DNA of 64,000 nt from Tachypleus tridentatus (GCF_004210375.1 NC_134834.1:11765857-11829856); one strand, 5' to 3'; shown: positions 24,089-57,930, counted from the stretch's first letter. Made by a program: numbers and translations. Notes: generated by a model not told the origin, from the letters alone.

Positions 24089-27000
24089 TTATCAGTTGGT
24101 ATAATAACAGGCTACTACAACCATTATCACTCAGTATAATGACAGACTTCTACAACCATTATCAGTTGGTATAATCACAAACTCCTACAACCATTATCAG
24201 TTGGTATAATGACAAACTCCTACAACCATTATCAGTTAGTATAATGACAAACTCCTACAACCATTATCAGTTAGTATAATGACAGACTCCAACAACCATT
24301 ATCAGTTGGTATAATGACAAACTCCTACAACCATTATCAGTTGGTATAATGACAAACTCCTACAACCATTATCACTCGGTATAATGACAAACTCCTACAA
24401 CCATTATCAGTTGGTATAATGACAAACTCCTACAACCATTATCAGTTGGTATAATGACAAACTCCTACAACCATTATCAGTTGGTATAATGACAAACTCC
24501 TACAACCATTATCAGTTGGTATAATGACAAACTCCTACAACCATTATCAGTTGGTATAATGACAGACTCCTACAACCATTATCACTCGGTATAATGACAA
24601 ACTCCTACAACCATTATCAGTTGGTATAATGACAAACTCCTACAACCATTATCAGTTAGTATAATGACAAACTCCTACAACCATTATCAGTTGGTATAAT
24701 GACAAACTCCTACAACCATTATCAGTTAGTATAATGACAAACTCCTACAACCATTATCACTCGGTATAATGACAAACTCCTACAACCATTATCAGTTGGT
24801 ATAATGACAAACTCCTACAACCATTATCAGTTGGTATAATGACAAACTCCTACAACCATTATCAGTTGGTATAATGACAAACTCCTACAACCATTATCAG
24901 TTGGTATAATGACAAACTCCTACAACCATTATCAGTTGGTATAATGACAAACTCCTACAACCATTATCAGTTGGTATAATGACAAACTCCTACAACCATT
25001 ATCAGTTGGTATAATGACAAACTCCTACAACCATTATCAGTTGGTATAATGACAAACTCCTACAACCATTATCAGTTGGTATAATGACAGACTCCTACAA
25101 CCATTATCACTCGGTATAATGACAAACTCCTACAACCATTATCAGTTGGTATAATGACAAACTCCTACAACCATTATCACTCGGTATAATGACAAACTCC
25201 TACAACCATTATCAGTTGGTATAATGACAAACTCCTACAACCATTATCAGTTAGTATAATGACAAACTCCTACAACCATTATCACTCGGTATAATGACAA
25301 ACTCCTACAACCATTATCAGTTGGTATAATGACAAACTCCTACAACCATTATCAGTTGGTATAATGACAAACTCCTACAACCATTATCAGTTGGTATAAT
25401 GACAAACTCCTACAACCATTATCAGTTGGTATAATGACAAACTCCTACAACCATTATCAGTTGGTATAATGACAAACTCCTACAACCATTATCAGTTGGT
25501 ATAATGACAGGCTACTACAACCATTATCAGTTGGTATAATGACAGACTCCTACAACCATTATCACTCGGTATAATGACAAACTCCTACAACCATTATCAG
25601 TTAGTATAATGACAAACTCCTACAACCATTATCACTCGGTATAATGACAAACTCCTACAACCATTATCACTCGGTATAATGACAAACTCCTACAACCATT
25701 ATCAGTTGGTATAATGACAGACTTCTACAACCATTATCAATTAGTATAATGACAAACTCCTACAACCATTATCAGTTGGTATAATCACAAACTCCTACAA
25801 CCATTATCAGTTGGTATAATGACAAACTCCTACAACCATTATCAGTTGGTATAATGACAAACTCCTACAACCATTATCAGTTGGTATAATGACAAACTCC
25901 TACAACCATTATCAGTTGGTATAATGACAAACTCCTACAACCATTATCACTCGGTATAATGACAAACTCCTACAACCATTATCACTCGGTATAATGACAA
26001 ACTCCTACAACCATTATCAGTTGGTATAATGACAAACTCCTACAACCATTATCAGTTGGTATAATGACAAACTCCTACAACCATTATCACTCGGTATAAT
26101 GACAAACTCCTACAACCATTATCACTCGGTATAATGACAAACTCCTACAACCATTATCACTCGGTATAATGACAAACTCCTACAACCATTATCACTCGGT
26201 ATAATGACAAACTCCTACAACAATTATCAGTTGGTATAATGACAAACTCCTACAACCATTATCACTCGGTATAATGACAAACTCCTACAACCATTATCAC
26301 TCGGTATAATGACAAACTCCTACAACCATTATCAGTTGGTATAATGACAGGCTACTACAACCATTATCAGTTGGTATAATGACAGACTCCTACAACCATT
26401 ATCACTCGGTATAATGACAAACTCCTACAACCATTATCAGTTAGTATAATGACAAACTCCTACAACCATTATCACTCGGTATAATGACAAACTCCTACAA
26501 CCATTATCACTCGGTATAATGACAAACTCCTACAACCATTATCAGTTGGTATAATGACAGGCTACTACAACCATTATCACTCGATATAATGACAGACTCC
26601 TACAACCATTATCAGTTGGTATAATGACAAACTCCTACAACCATTATCAGTTAGTATAATGACAAACTCCTACAACCATTATCAGTTGGTATAATGACAA
26701 ACTCCTACAACCATTATCAGTTGGTATAATGACAAACTCCTACAACCATTATCACTCGGTATAATCACAATCTCCTACAACCATCATCACTGGTATAATC
26801 ACAAACTCCTACAACCATTATCACTCGGTATAATCACAAACTCCTACAACCATTATCAGTTGGTATAATGACAAACTCCTACAACCATTATCAGTTAGTA
26901 TAATGACAGACTCCTACAACAATCATCAGTTGGTATAATGACAGACTTCTACAACCATTATCAGTTGGTATAATGACAAACTCCTACAACCATTATCACT

Positions 27001-30000
27001 CGGTATAATGACACTCTCCTACAACCATTATCAGTTGGTATAATGACAAACTCCTACAACCATTATCACTCGGTATAATCACAAACTCCTACAACCATTA
27101 TCACTCGGTATAATGACAAACTCCTACAACCATTATCACTCGGTATAATCACAAACTCCTACAACCATTATCACTCGGTATAATCACAAACTCCTACAAC
27201 CATTATCAGTTGGTATAATGACAAACTCCTACAACCATTATCAGTTGGCATAATGACAAACTCCTACAACCATTATCACTCGGTATAATGACAAACTCCT
27301 ACAACCATTATCAGTTGGTATAATGACAGACTTCTACAACCATTATCAGTTAGTATAATGACAAACTCCTACAACCATTATCAGTTGGTATAATGACAAA
27401 CTCCTACAACCATTATCAGTTGGTATAATGACAAACTCCTACAACCATTATCAGTTGGTATAATCACAAACTCCTACAACCATTATCACTCGATATAATG
27501 ACAAACTCCTACAACCATTATCAGTTGGTATAATGACAAACTCCTACAACCATTATCAGTTGGTATAATGACAAACTCCTACAACCATTATCACTTGGTA
27601 TAATGACAAACTCCTACAACCATTATCAGTTGGTATAATGACAAACTCCTACAACCATTATCACTTGGTATAATGACAAACTCCTACAACCATTATCAGT
27701 TGGTATAATGACAAACTCCTACAACCATTATCAGTTGGTATAATGACAAACTCCTACAACCATTATCAGTTGGTATAATGACAAACTCCTACAACCCTTA
27801 TCACTCGGTATAATGACAAACTCCTACAACCATTATCAGTTGGTATAATTACAAACTCCTACAACCATTATCACTCGGTATAATGACAGACTCCTACAAC
27901 CATTATCAGTTGGTATAATGACAAACTCCTACAACCATTATCACTCGGTATAATGACAAACTCCTACAACCATTATCACTCGGTATAATGACAAACTCCT
28001 ACAACCATTATCAGTTGGTATAATGACAGGCTACTACAACCATTATCACTCGATATAATGACAGACTCCTACAACCATTATCAGTTGGTATAATGACAAA
28101 CTCCTACAACCATTATCAGTTAGTATAATGACAAACTCCTACAACCATTATCAGTTGGTATAATGACAAACTCCTACAACCATTATCAGTTGGTATAATG
28201 ACAAACTCCTACAACCATTATCACTCGGTATAATCACAATCTCCTACAACCATCATCACTCGGTATAATCACAAACTCCTACAACCATTATCACTCGGTA
28301 TAATCACAAACTCCTACAACCATTATCAGTTGGTATAATGACAAACTCCTACAACCATTATCAGTTAGTATAATGACAGACTCCTACAACAATCATCAGT
28401 TGGTATAATGACAGACTTCTACAACCATTATCAGTTGGTATAATTACAAACTCCTACAACCATTATCACTCGGTATAATGACACTCTCCTACAACCATTA
28501 TCAGTTGGTATAATGACAAACTCCTACAACCATTATCACTCGGTATAATCACAAACTCCTACAACCATTATCACTCGGTATAATGACAAACTCCTACAAC
28601 CATTATCACTCGGTATAATCACAAACTCCTACAACCATTATCACTCGGTATAATCACAAACTCCTACAACCATTATCAGTTGGTATAATGACAAACTCCT
28701 ACAACCATTATCAGTTGGCATAATGACAAACTCCTACAACCATTATCACTCGGTATAATGACAAACTCCTACAACCATTATCAGTTGGTATAATGACAGA
28801 CTTCTACAACCATTATCAGTTAGTATAATGACAAACTCCTACAACCATTATCAGTTGGTATAATGACAAACTCCTACAACCATTATCAGTTGGTATAATG
28901 ACAAACTCCTACAACCATTATCAGTTGGTATAATCACAAACTCCTACAACCATTATCACTCGATATAATGACAAACTCCTACAACCATTATCAGTTGGTA
29001 TAATGACAAACTCCTACAACCATTATCAGTTGGTATAATGACAAACTCCTACAACCATTATCACTTGGTATAATGACAAACTCCTACAACCATTATCAGT
29101 TGGTATAATGACAAACTCCTACAACCATTATCACTTGGTATAATGACAAACTCCTACAACCATTATCAGTTGGTATAATGACAAACTCCTACAACCATTA
29201 TCAGTTGGTATAATGACAAACTCCTACAACCATTATCAGTTGGTATAATGACAAACTCCTACAACCCTTATCACTCGGTATAATGACAAACTCCTACAAC
29301 CATTATCAGTTGGTATAATTACAAACTCCTACAACCATTATCACTCGGTATAATGACAGACTCCTACAACCATTATCAGTTGGTATAATGACAAACTTCT
29401 ACAACCATTATCAGTTGGTATAATGACAAACTCCTACAACCATTATCAGTTGGTATAATGACAAACTCCTACAACCATTATCAGTTGGTATAATGACAAA
29501 CTCCTACAACCATTATCAGTTGGTATAATGACAAACTCCTACAACCATTATCACTTGGTATAATGACAAACTCCTACAACCATTATCAGTTGGTATAATG
29601 ACAAACTCCTACAACCATTATCAGTTGGTATAATGACAAACTCCTACAACCATTATCACTTGGTATAATGACAAACTCCTACAACCATTATCAGTTGGTA
29701 TAATGACAAACTCCTACAACCATTATCACTTGGTATAATGACAAACTCCTACAACCATTATCAGTTGGTATAATGACAAACTCCTACAACCATTATCAGT
29801 TGGTATAATGACAAACTCCTACAACCATTATCAGTTGGTATAATGACAAACTCCTACAACCCTTATCACTCGGTATAATGACAAACTCCTACAACCATTA
29901 TCAGTTGGTATAATTACAAACTCCTACAACCATTATCACTCGGTATAATGACAGACTCCTACAACCATTATCAGTTGGTATAATGACAAACTTCTACAAC

Positions 30001-30276
30001 CATTATCAGTTGGTATAATGACAAACTCCTACAACCATTATCACTCGGTATAATCACAAACTCCTACAACCATTATCAGTTGGTATAATGACAAACTCCT
30101 ACAACCATTATCAGTTGGTATAATGACAAACTCCTACAACCATTATCAGTTGGTATAATGACAAACTCCTACAACCATTATCACTCGGTATAATGACAAA
30201 CTCCTACAACCATTATCACTCGGTATAATGACAGACTCCTACAACCATTATCACTCGGTATAACAACAAACTCCTA
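24089..30276. repeat. 35-bp satellite array, ~177 copies
   Basis: Unit of 35 bp, readable as TATAATGACAAACTCCTACA plus ACCATTATCAGTTGG. The variable 8-mer after CCATTAT is CAGTTGGT, CACTCGGT, CAGTTAGT or CACTTGGT. Each unit has a perfect 6-bp inverted repeat, ATAATG with CATTAT, with a 15-nt loop. Variant order repeats at a higher level: blocks recur after 840 bp (25501 and 26341), 1470 bp (27481 and 28951) and 595 bp (29261 and 29856). These are 24, 42 and 17 units. The array lies between the 3' ends of the two convergent genes. Since 35 is not a multiple of three, no long frames arise. Confidence 0.97.
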
Positions 30277-30639
30277 GTTTCAGACTTTCTAAGGCTGTTG
30301 TAAACTGTGTATAAAACTAAAAATGTTGTTAACAGTTAATCGTGGTTAACATGATGAAGTCACAATATACTTAGTTATTTACAATATACAAAAACACAGT
30401 AACATTTAACACATGATAAAGATACATCTTTGGAATAACTTTCTTAATATACAATAGAACTCATTAAATACCTAAAAAAATTGTAATTTTTTCTTTGTAA
30501 AAAATTTCATGAAAATGAATAAAATATTTTTCTAACATCTATGTATAAACAATAACTTAATTGACTAATATGACCTAGTCTTTTTAGTAAGCTAGCAAAA
30601 TTATGAGTAGTTAAACTTATAAATCTGAAGTCATTAACT
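30277..30639. other. ATAT1 3' flank between stop codon and satellite
   Basis: 363 bases downstream of the ATAT1 stop. Read on the minus strand there is no AATAAA or ATTAAA; only weak variants are present (ACTAAA near 30583, AAGAAA near 30491). The 3' UTR probably lies here, or runs on into the satellite. Confidence 0.5.
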
Positions 30640-51354
<20,715 letters not shown>

Positions 51355-51374
51355 TGGTCGATAAACGGCAAACA

Positions 51375-51436
51375 AGATATCTTCCTCCAAAGAGAATTAT
51401 TTCCTGAGATATCTTCCTCCAAAGAGAATTATTTCC
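51375..51436. repeat. 32-bp direct duplication upstream of ATAT1 ATG
   Basis: AGATATCTTCCTCCAAAGAG begins at 51375 and again at 51407. It lies 20-80 bases upstream of the start codon, probably in the 5' UTR. The in-frame TAA that limits the reading frame lies within it. Confidence 0.9.
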
Positions 51437-51780
51437 CGATTCTCAACAACTCTTGTATTTCTAACTGACTTCACACTTGTTAATTTCTGACTGCCAAGTG
51501 AGACAAGCACATCAACAATTGTTTCTCTTATAAATCTTCACATCTGGACATGATCACTGGTTCGTTTATACAGCAGCTTAATGGATATATTACACTCAAT
51601 TCAGTTCTCCTAGCTCCAGAAAAATCAGAATCTAAAGAACACCCATGTACATATTACATTTATAAGTTTATTTGTCAGAATTGCAAATGTTTCAAACAAT
51701 AAAAATTATAAGTTACTAACCTAAAGTTACTAAAATATACTTAAGTTGTTATAAAAAAAAGAGAAAAAAAAGGTTTTAAC

Positions 51781-53460
51781 ATAAAATTTATGGACAGCAA
51801 AGGTCCTGTTGGTCCACCTGTGCTGTCCCATCTACCAAACTAAACTTACGAAAACAACCAAACTAAAAACTGAATCCCAAAACTTTCATTTAAATATTTA
51901 TCAAGCTCTCTCTTACATTTCTTGTATCCACTACATTTAGAGGCATTTCATTTTGAGGGCCAATTACCCTGTTAGAAATATAAAACTATTTTAACTGAAA
52001 AAGGCCCCTATCCTACCCTAGTCCTAGTTAATTAAATTTGGTAAAAAATAATGAGTCAGTTCCCTTAAACACTTCAATCAAACCCTCTTTTATCTCTTCT
52101 TTTTCAAGAGAAAACAACTTTAAGAGATATTAACCTGTCTTCTCATGACACCCCCCCTCTATCTCAGGTACCTTCCAAGTAGTCTTCCTCTGAATCTTGT
52201 CCAACAATTCAATGCTCTCTCTATGGTAAGGAGACAAAACACTAAAGGCCTAATTAGGCCTAAGAAGTGACCCATATAATTAAATTATAACATCTTCAAA
52301 CTTTATTCTCAGTATATGTCTAGTTACAATATGAAATCATATTTCCTGTACCATTATCAACAGCATATTACTGAGGTGGTTTAAAAGTCTGATAAACTAC
52401 TACATCAGTATCATGTTCTTCCATAACACTGTTACGGTTATTCCCATCAAAATTATGCCAATGATTCATATTGCAGTATTTCACACATACTACCTTGTAT
52501 TTATTATAATTAAAAACCACATTTCATTTGTTTGTCCAACTCACTAAATGATCTAACTCCTTTTGTAAATCAGTAACTTCCTCTTTACAGCCAGCAACAC
52601 CCAGGACTTTAATATCACTAGCAAATTTAAGTAACTTACTGACCATTCCTCCATCTATGTAACTGACATAAATCACTGAGCTCTCAGAAAATCCATTTAT
52701 GATTTTAATCCAGTTTCCATTCAGCTTGTTTTCTATCCAAGGAGTCAACTTATCCCCAACTCTTACAGAGAAACTCTTTATAACAAGCCTTTTAAGTGGC
52801 ATTTTGTCGAATGCTTTCTGACAATCCAGATACTCCAAATACACACACACTTACCCTTATCTTCATTAGTAACAACCTCTCCAAAGATTAGTAACCAAAG
52901 ATTTTTCCTCCAGTGACACCATTTTGACTATCCAACAAAGTGTTGAACTTTCCAAAATGACTTGGCAAAGTATCTCTTATCAGACTTCAAAACCTTTTCC
53001 CATCACTACATAGGAGTAATAAGCCTACAATTACCTGAATAATCCTTATAACCTCCTTTGAAAGGGCTTACAAAATATGTTAGCAAGTGACTGCATATCC
53101 AATCATTAACTTCCTTGAAAACCCTCAGGAAAATATTACGTGATCTTATGATTCCTTGAAAACCCTCAGGGAAATATTACGTGATCTTATGATTCCTTGA
53201 AAACCCTCAGGGAAATGTTACGTGATCTTATGATTCATTGAAAACCCTCAGGGAAATTATGATCCTTGAAAACCCTCAGGGAAATGTTACGTGATCTTAT
53301 TATTCCTTGAAAACCCTCAGGGAAATGTTACGTGATCTTATGCTTCCTTGAAAACCCTCAGGGAAATGTTACGTGATCTTATGATTCCTTGAAAACCCTC
53401 AGGAAATGTTACGTGATCTTATGAGTTTTGAACTTCCTTTTTGTTAACAAGCTCAGAATT
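51781..53460 (-). mobile_element. CR1/L2-like LINE, 3' half, decayed
   Basis: On the minus strand, reverse-transcriptase blocks follow in family order, with stops and frame changes. First comes a KxxxPRVxKEVNDW-like start near 53,100, then FKGGYKDYSGNCRLI (usual NYRPIS) and YLDCQKAFDKMPLKRL (52,800). An internal deletion removes the GVPQGS block. GMVSKLLKFASDIKVLGV follows, with the FADD box changed to FASD, then LQKELDHLVSWTNK. An eroded IELLDKIQRKTTW..LEKEEIKEGLIEVFKG lies near 52,100-52,200. The 3' end carries GGGACAGCACAGGTGGACC and GGACCTTTGCTGTCC. It lies upstream of ATAT1. Confidence 0.85.
53105..53425 (-). repeat. 41-bp minisatellite grown from LINE RT sequence
   Basis: Seven to eight copies of ATTCCTTGAAAACCCTCAGG plus GAAATGTTACGTGATCTTATG (given in two parts). 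The copy next to the LINE body reads, on the minus strand, as the RT segment ending FLRVFKEVND. The amplified unit is therefore LINE coding sequence. Confidence 0.88.
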
Positions 53461-53979
53461 GACCATCTTGTTTCCATCTTATTTATAAGACATGTTATAC
53501 ACACAATAATGTTTATAAATATTTTAAGGATTTATTACAAACCATAATCTAGGCCTAATGGAAGCAGTTACAAAACACACAATGCAATGACCTCTAGAGC
53601 AGGGGTTCCCAACCGGTGGGTCGCGACCCCCCAGGGGGTCGCAAAGCTTTGGCAGGGGAGTCGCGTAGCCTTGTTAGAAGTAGCTTGGGATAACATTAAT
53701 TTTATTTCATCAATTACATTTTCATGCTCTTACATTTTTTTTGTTTTGGTGCAAAGCAAAACGTGTGCTACGTTAGTTCAATGTCATTAGGTGATATTAT
53801 GGGTGTATGTGCAGCGTGCCTGTGAGTGAATGTGCCTGTGTGAATGTGTATGTGTCTGCAACTCTATATATGTGTGTACTAGTGAGTAGCGAGTATGTGA
53901 GTGCAGCGCGTAATGTGATGCTTGTGTGTCTGTTTAGCTGTAAGTTCATGTTCTCAGTTGCTTGTCTTCGTGAGATACA

Positions 53980-54328
53980 TTAAGTCAGGTGACATCAAAG
54001 ACGAATTCTTATTCTGCAGTGCACTTGAAACCACAACAAAAGCTGATGATGTCATGGAAAAAGTTTCAACTTTTTTTCAAGACGAAGATCTTCAATGGGA
54101 AAACGTGTGTGGGGTTTGTACGGATGGGGAACCGGCTATGCTGGGACCGAAATCAGGATTCCAGTCGAGAGTGAAGAAGCTAGCACCTCAAGCACTGCAT
54201 GATTCACCAATATGCTCTCGCCAGTAAGACTCTCCCTGCCTCTCTGCAGGAAGTGCTTAAATCTGTAATCAAAATTGTAAATTATGTGAAGACTCAACAC
54301 TTGCCTATTCAAAGAACTATGCAAAGAC
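53980..54328 (+). pseudogene. hAT transposase, upstream broken segment
   Basis: 53980-54227 reads DEFLFCSALETTTKADDVME and CGVCTDGEPAMLG, the catalytic-core part of the SCAND3/ZBED5-like hAT clade. The frame is lost near 54,190. In another frame the sequence goes on as SLQEVLKSVIKIVNYVKTQH up to 54,320. It belongs to the same original gene as the open frame that follows. Confidence 0.85.
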
Positions 54329-55135
54329 ATGAATGTTGACCACGAAGTCCTTCTCTTCTACACAGCAGTACATTGGTTGTCGAAAGGAAACGTTATTAAT
54401 CGTGTCTTTGAAATGAAAGATGAAATAAAGCTATTCCTGGAGACTCAAGAAAGGAAAGATCTTTTAGCTCACTTCAAAGATGAAGCATGGAATAAAAGGG
54501 TTGCGTACCTAGCCGACATTTTGGACCAGCTGAACAAGCTCAATTTGAAGTTTCAAGGAAGGGAAACACATGTTCTCCTTTTTCAAGATAGTCTTCGGGC
54601 CTTTGTTTCCAAACTGCAGAACTGGTGTCGGAAAATCAATCTTGGAAACATCGCTATGTTTGAAAAACTTTGTGGAGTGACGGGTGAGTCTCAGATCCAA
54701 CTGGATCAGTTCCTCAAGGATGAGATTATCGAACATCTTCAGTCTCTAGAAAAGGAAGTCGAGCGTTACTTTCCTGAGCTATCACAGGAACAGGAGGCCC
54801 TGGTAAGGAACCCATTTTGTACTGAACTTGATGTATCCAGCATCCCAGATGATATCCAAGATGAATTTCTGGATCTAAGGAACGACTCTTCAGCTCGTGA
54901 TCTCTTCAAGGTGAAATCCGTGACTCAGTTCTGGTGCGCTATGTATCAGTCATACTCCAAAGTCAGCATGATAGCTTTACGTGTCCTTGTTCCATTTGCT
55001 TCTACTTACTTGTGTGAGGCAGGATTTTCCACTCTTGTCAATATAAAACAAAAAAATAGGAACAGATTGGATGTTGGAGATGACATGAAACTGGCTCTAA
55101 CAAACGCCGCCACGAATTTCAAAGCTTGCTGCTGA
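54329..55135 (+). CDS. hAT transposase C-terminal part, open, 268 aa
   Basis: An uninterrupted frame from ATG 54329 to TGA 55135. It matches the C-terminal half of SCAND3/ZBED5/ZBED8-like hAT transposases: an insertion-domain stretch (HWLSKGNVINRVFEMKDEI, FLETQERKDLLAHF), a linker, and the dimerisation domain ending LCEAGFSTLVNIKQKNRNRL. The catalytic core upstream is frameshifted and the DNA-binding BED finger is absent, so it is not an active transposase. The intact frame suggests recent insertion rather than selection; a domesticated role is possible but nothing else supports it. Confidence 0.8.
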   Translation: MNVDHEVLLFYTAVHWLSKGNVINRVFEMKDEIKLFLETQERKDLLAHFKDEAWNKRVAYLADILDQLNKLNLKFQGRETHVLLFQDSLRAFVSKLQNWCRKINLGNIAMFEKLCGVTGESQIQLDQFLKDEIIEHLQSLEKEVERYFPELSQEQEALVRNPFCTELDVSSIPDDIQDEFLDLRNDSSARDLFKVKSVTQFWCAMYQSYSKVSMIALRVLVPFASTYLCEAGFSTLVNIKQKNRNRLDVGDDMKLALTNAATNFKACC

Positions 55136-55433
55136 AATGCAACATCAGGCATCTCACTAGCTGGGTTGGATAGCTGTTCAAACCTATGTTAATATTATTT
55201 TAAGAAATATATGTTCTTTTAGTGAATTCAGGTTGGACCAATGTGATTTAATTTGTTAATAAATAATTACAGAATTTTTAAATATTTTTTTAGATGTTTC
55301 TTTCCCTCTCCTTCACAGAAAATAAAAGAAAAATTAAGCTGCTGATAGTAAGCCCTAAGTAGGGGTCACATGGGTTTCAAACTTTTAGGTAAGGGGTCAT
55401 GAGTGCCAAAGGTTGGGGACCCTTGCTCTAGAG

Positions 55434-57284
55434 GGCTTTAACAGTATTACAGTCTTTAAGTTTTACTGTAAATTACTACTTAATTCACAAGTTTTCTATT
55501 GTTATACATACAAAATTTCAAGTTCTTGTACTTTCTAACTTTAGCCCATGCTCTTAATATCTTGATTAATAAAACAAAATTATTCATTGTAAACTGTGAA
55601 TGATTTAATTATTGGGCTTGGGTAAACCATGATAGTATCTTGCCATCTAACCACATATAGACAAATCTATATGCAGTATACAAAATTTCAAATGTATCTC
55701 AGTAAATAACAATTACATACCCTCTGTATACATTAAGGTCAAGTAACAAACTCATCTGTTTATAAAGTTTTTCACCACGAACTGTCCTCAATGTCTGAAG
55801 TTCAATCATTCAACATTAAGTGTAGGCCTGATAAGAGGTTTAACTTGCATACTATAATATTTAAAGTTTCTTAACGTTCCATATAACTAAAGTGTCAACA
55901 TTTGAAATTTCACAAAGTTTATGAGTTACATTTCAATTTATCTACTCATACAAAATAATAACTATAAAAGCTCAAATATGCTTAAATCTATTGATTAATT
56001 AGGTTGGTAAATAACAGATATTACTGTGCTTAAGTAATTTTTATAGTAGTAATTTTGTTGAAATGCACTATAAGTTACTCATACAAAAACAAACTTGAGA
56101 CAGGTATATTGGTGTAAATAGGTCAGAATCTGTTCACATTGACAGAATAAAATAAGAACCGTTAACAATATGCCTTTCATTATACATTCTTGTTACCTAA
56201 GAATGAACATGCTAACTAGATTCTTAAAAGCTGCCATAAAAACAAATTCAAGAACTTACCTACCAACAAAGTATCATGGAAAGTTTCATATTTTAAACAG
56301 CACTTTAAAAAGAGACATGTTCATTTACCACAAAACAATTTATGTATTATTTAGAGATTCAAATGGAGAGATTTAGTCTCAATTATTACTGTAGTTACAA
56401 AATATATAATTACCATCAAATTAATTTACACAGACTAACATTAATTAATTTACATAAGTTCAATAATAATAATGTACTAATCAGTAACACTTGAACTAAA
56501 GTCAAAACTAGAGTAAATAGTTTTATATTTACAATGGAGTCTACATGTCATGGACATTACGTGTTCGATACAAACGTACAAAAACACAGAATTTCGGTAT
56601 CACGTAGTGTTTTACTCACTTTAGATACTGTTACAACTTAGAGTTACGTTAATTTACTTAGAAATAATATTTACGTCTCCAAACCACTACTGCACATTTC
56701 AAACAGACAAAAAAAATATTTCAAAATGGTATTTCGGTAACTCCATTCATACAAACTTTGAACTGAAATATATTCTGAACTATTAAGATACTTGGGCAAT
56801 TAGTCATCACCAATGGAAACATTCTTCGTAGTTAAGGCTCCATAGCTGTTGTTGTGGTTCTTTAACGCCCTCTGTAATTTTAATATTATTTGCACTCTAA
56901 CAATATATTTATATATATTTACTTGGGTTCACTATTTAAACCAAATGCGATGAAACTGAATTCTGTGTGATTTTTATTTTACTTTTACATGTAATTGAAT
57001 AAATTTAATTTCATGTAGAGATTTTCTTCAACTTAATTACCTATGTTTGTGAGGTAGTAATCTGAAATACTGATTAGGTTATTTATATACATTATCTTAC
57101 TAATTTATTCCTAGTGATATCTAATAATTATGCCGATGGCAATATATCTATGAAGTATCAATATTTTGTCAGCCTTGGTACAACGAGAAAGTAATTATAA
57201 ATCTTGTTTTTTCTTCTTTTTACAAAGATTTTAGGCACTAAAAACATCAATTTTAAAATTTTCATTAATGTTATTTTTATTTGC
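55434..57284. other. Upstream flank of ATAT1, no gene seen
   Basis: AT-rich, with no recognised coding sequence. Possible ATAT1 promoter or first non-coding exon territory. A CTCF-like core, ACAGAGGGCGTT on the minus strand, lies at 56863-56874. Confidence 0.4.
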
Positions 57285-57412
57285 ACGAGTCGAACGAGGC
57301 CTAGTGATTACCATCCAAAGATGTCGCTACGCGTTCCTTTTCTAAACGAACACTCTCCAAACATGGGGGAGAGGGGGGTAGGAGAGCTATAAGATTGACG
57401 TTCAAATCCAAT
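57285..57412 (+). mobile_element. tRNA-like SINE head fragment
   Basis: Has an A-box-like GGCCTAGTGATTACCATCC and a B-box-like GTTCAAATCC. It stops where the next SINE begins in the opposite direction. Confidence 0.45.
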
Positions 57413-57416
57413 TATT

Positions 57417-57682
57417 CGGTTTGGTTTGTCTTGAATTTCGCGCAAAGCTTCACGAGGGCTATCTGCAATAGTCGTACCTAATTTAACAGTGTTAGACAAG
57501 AGAAAAGGCAGTTACTCATTACCAAAAACTGCCAACTCTTGGGCTACTCTTTTACCAACGAATGATGAGATTGATCATTACATTATAACGACCAAAAGTG
57601 CGAGCATGTTTGTGATGGGTATTCGAACCCGCGACCCTCGGATTACGAGTCGAGTGCCTTATCCACCTGGTCATCCCGGGCC
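57417..57682 (-). mobile_element. tRNA-derived SINE, diverged
   Basis: Main SINE family on the minus strand. Tail (GAATTTCGCGCAAAGCTTCA), body (GCCAACTCTTGGGCTACTC) and head (GTATTCGAACCCGCGACC) are all present, with several changes. Confidence 0.88.
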
Positions 57683-57930
57683 TCAAAAGTTGTTGAACTG
57701 GTCAATAGACAAACTATCCTAATATCTTTACATAACTCTATATAATATAAATGCGAATTACAAGTCTAATACTCTCCTTTGTAACCATTAAAGTGGAAAC
57801 GGGTTGTTTGCTTGTGAGTTTGCAGACGTATTGGTAACGGAACGCAAAACCAGGTGTAGATGCATAGTTGGCCCCGATACTCAGATTCATGGATCAAACC
57901 CCTTACGACACCAGTTTTCACTTCTCTAAG

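Larger units (their letters stand above)
53600..55425 (+). mobile_element. hAT transposon with perfect target duplication
   Basis: The left end starts CAGGGGTTCCCAACC at 53600. The right end, read in reverse from 55425, starts CAAGGGTCCCCAACC. Both are flanked by the 8-bp duplication CTCTAGAG (53592-53599 and 55426-55433), as expected of hAT elements. At 1826 bp it lacks the N-terminal half of its transposase, so it is an internally deleted copy. It lies about 2.2 kb upstream of the ATAT1 start codon. Confidence 0.95.

Noticed and set aside
24089-30276. CRISPR-like appearance of the regular 35-bp repeats
   Set aside because: There are no unique spacers; units are directly adjacent, and the window is clearly an intron-bearing animal genome.
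54329-55135. A domesticated host gene of the SCAND3/ZBED type
   Set aside because: It lies within intact hAT ends with a perfect target duplication, and its upstream core is frameshifted. It is better explained as a recent element copy.
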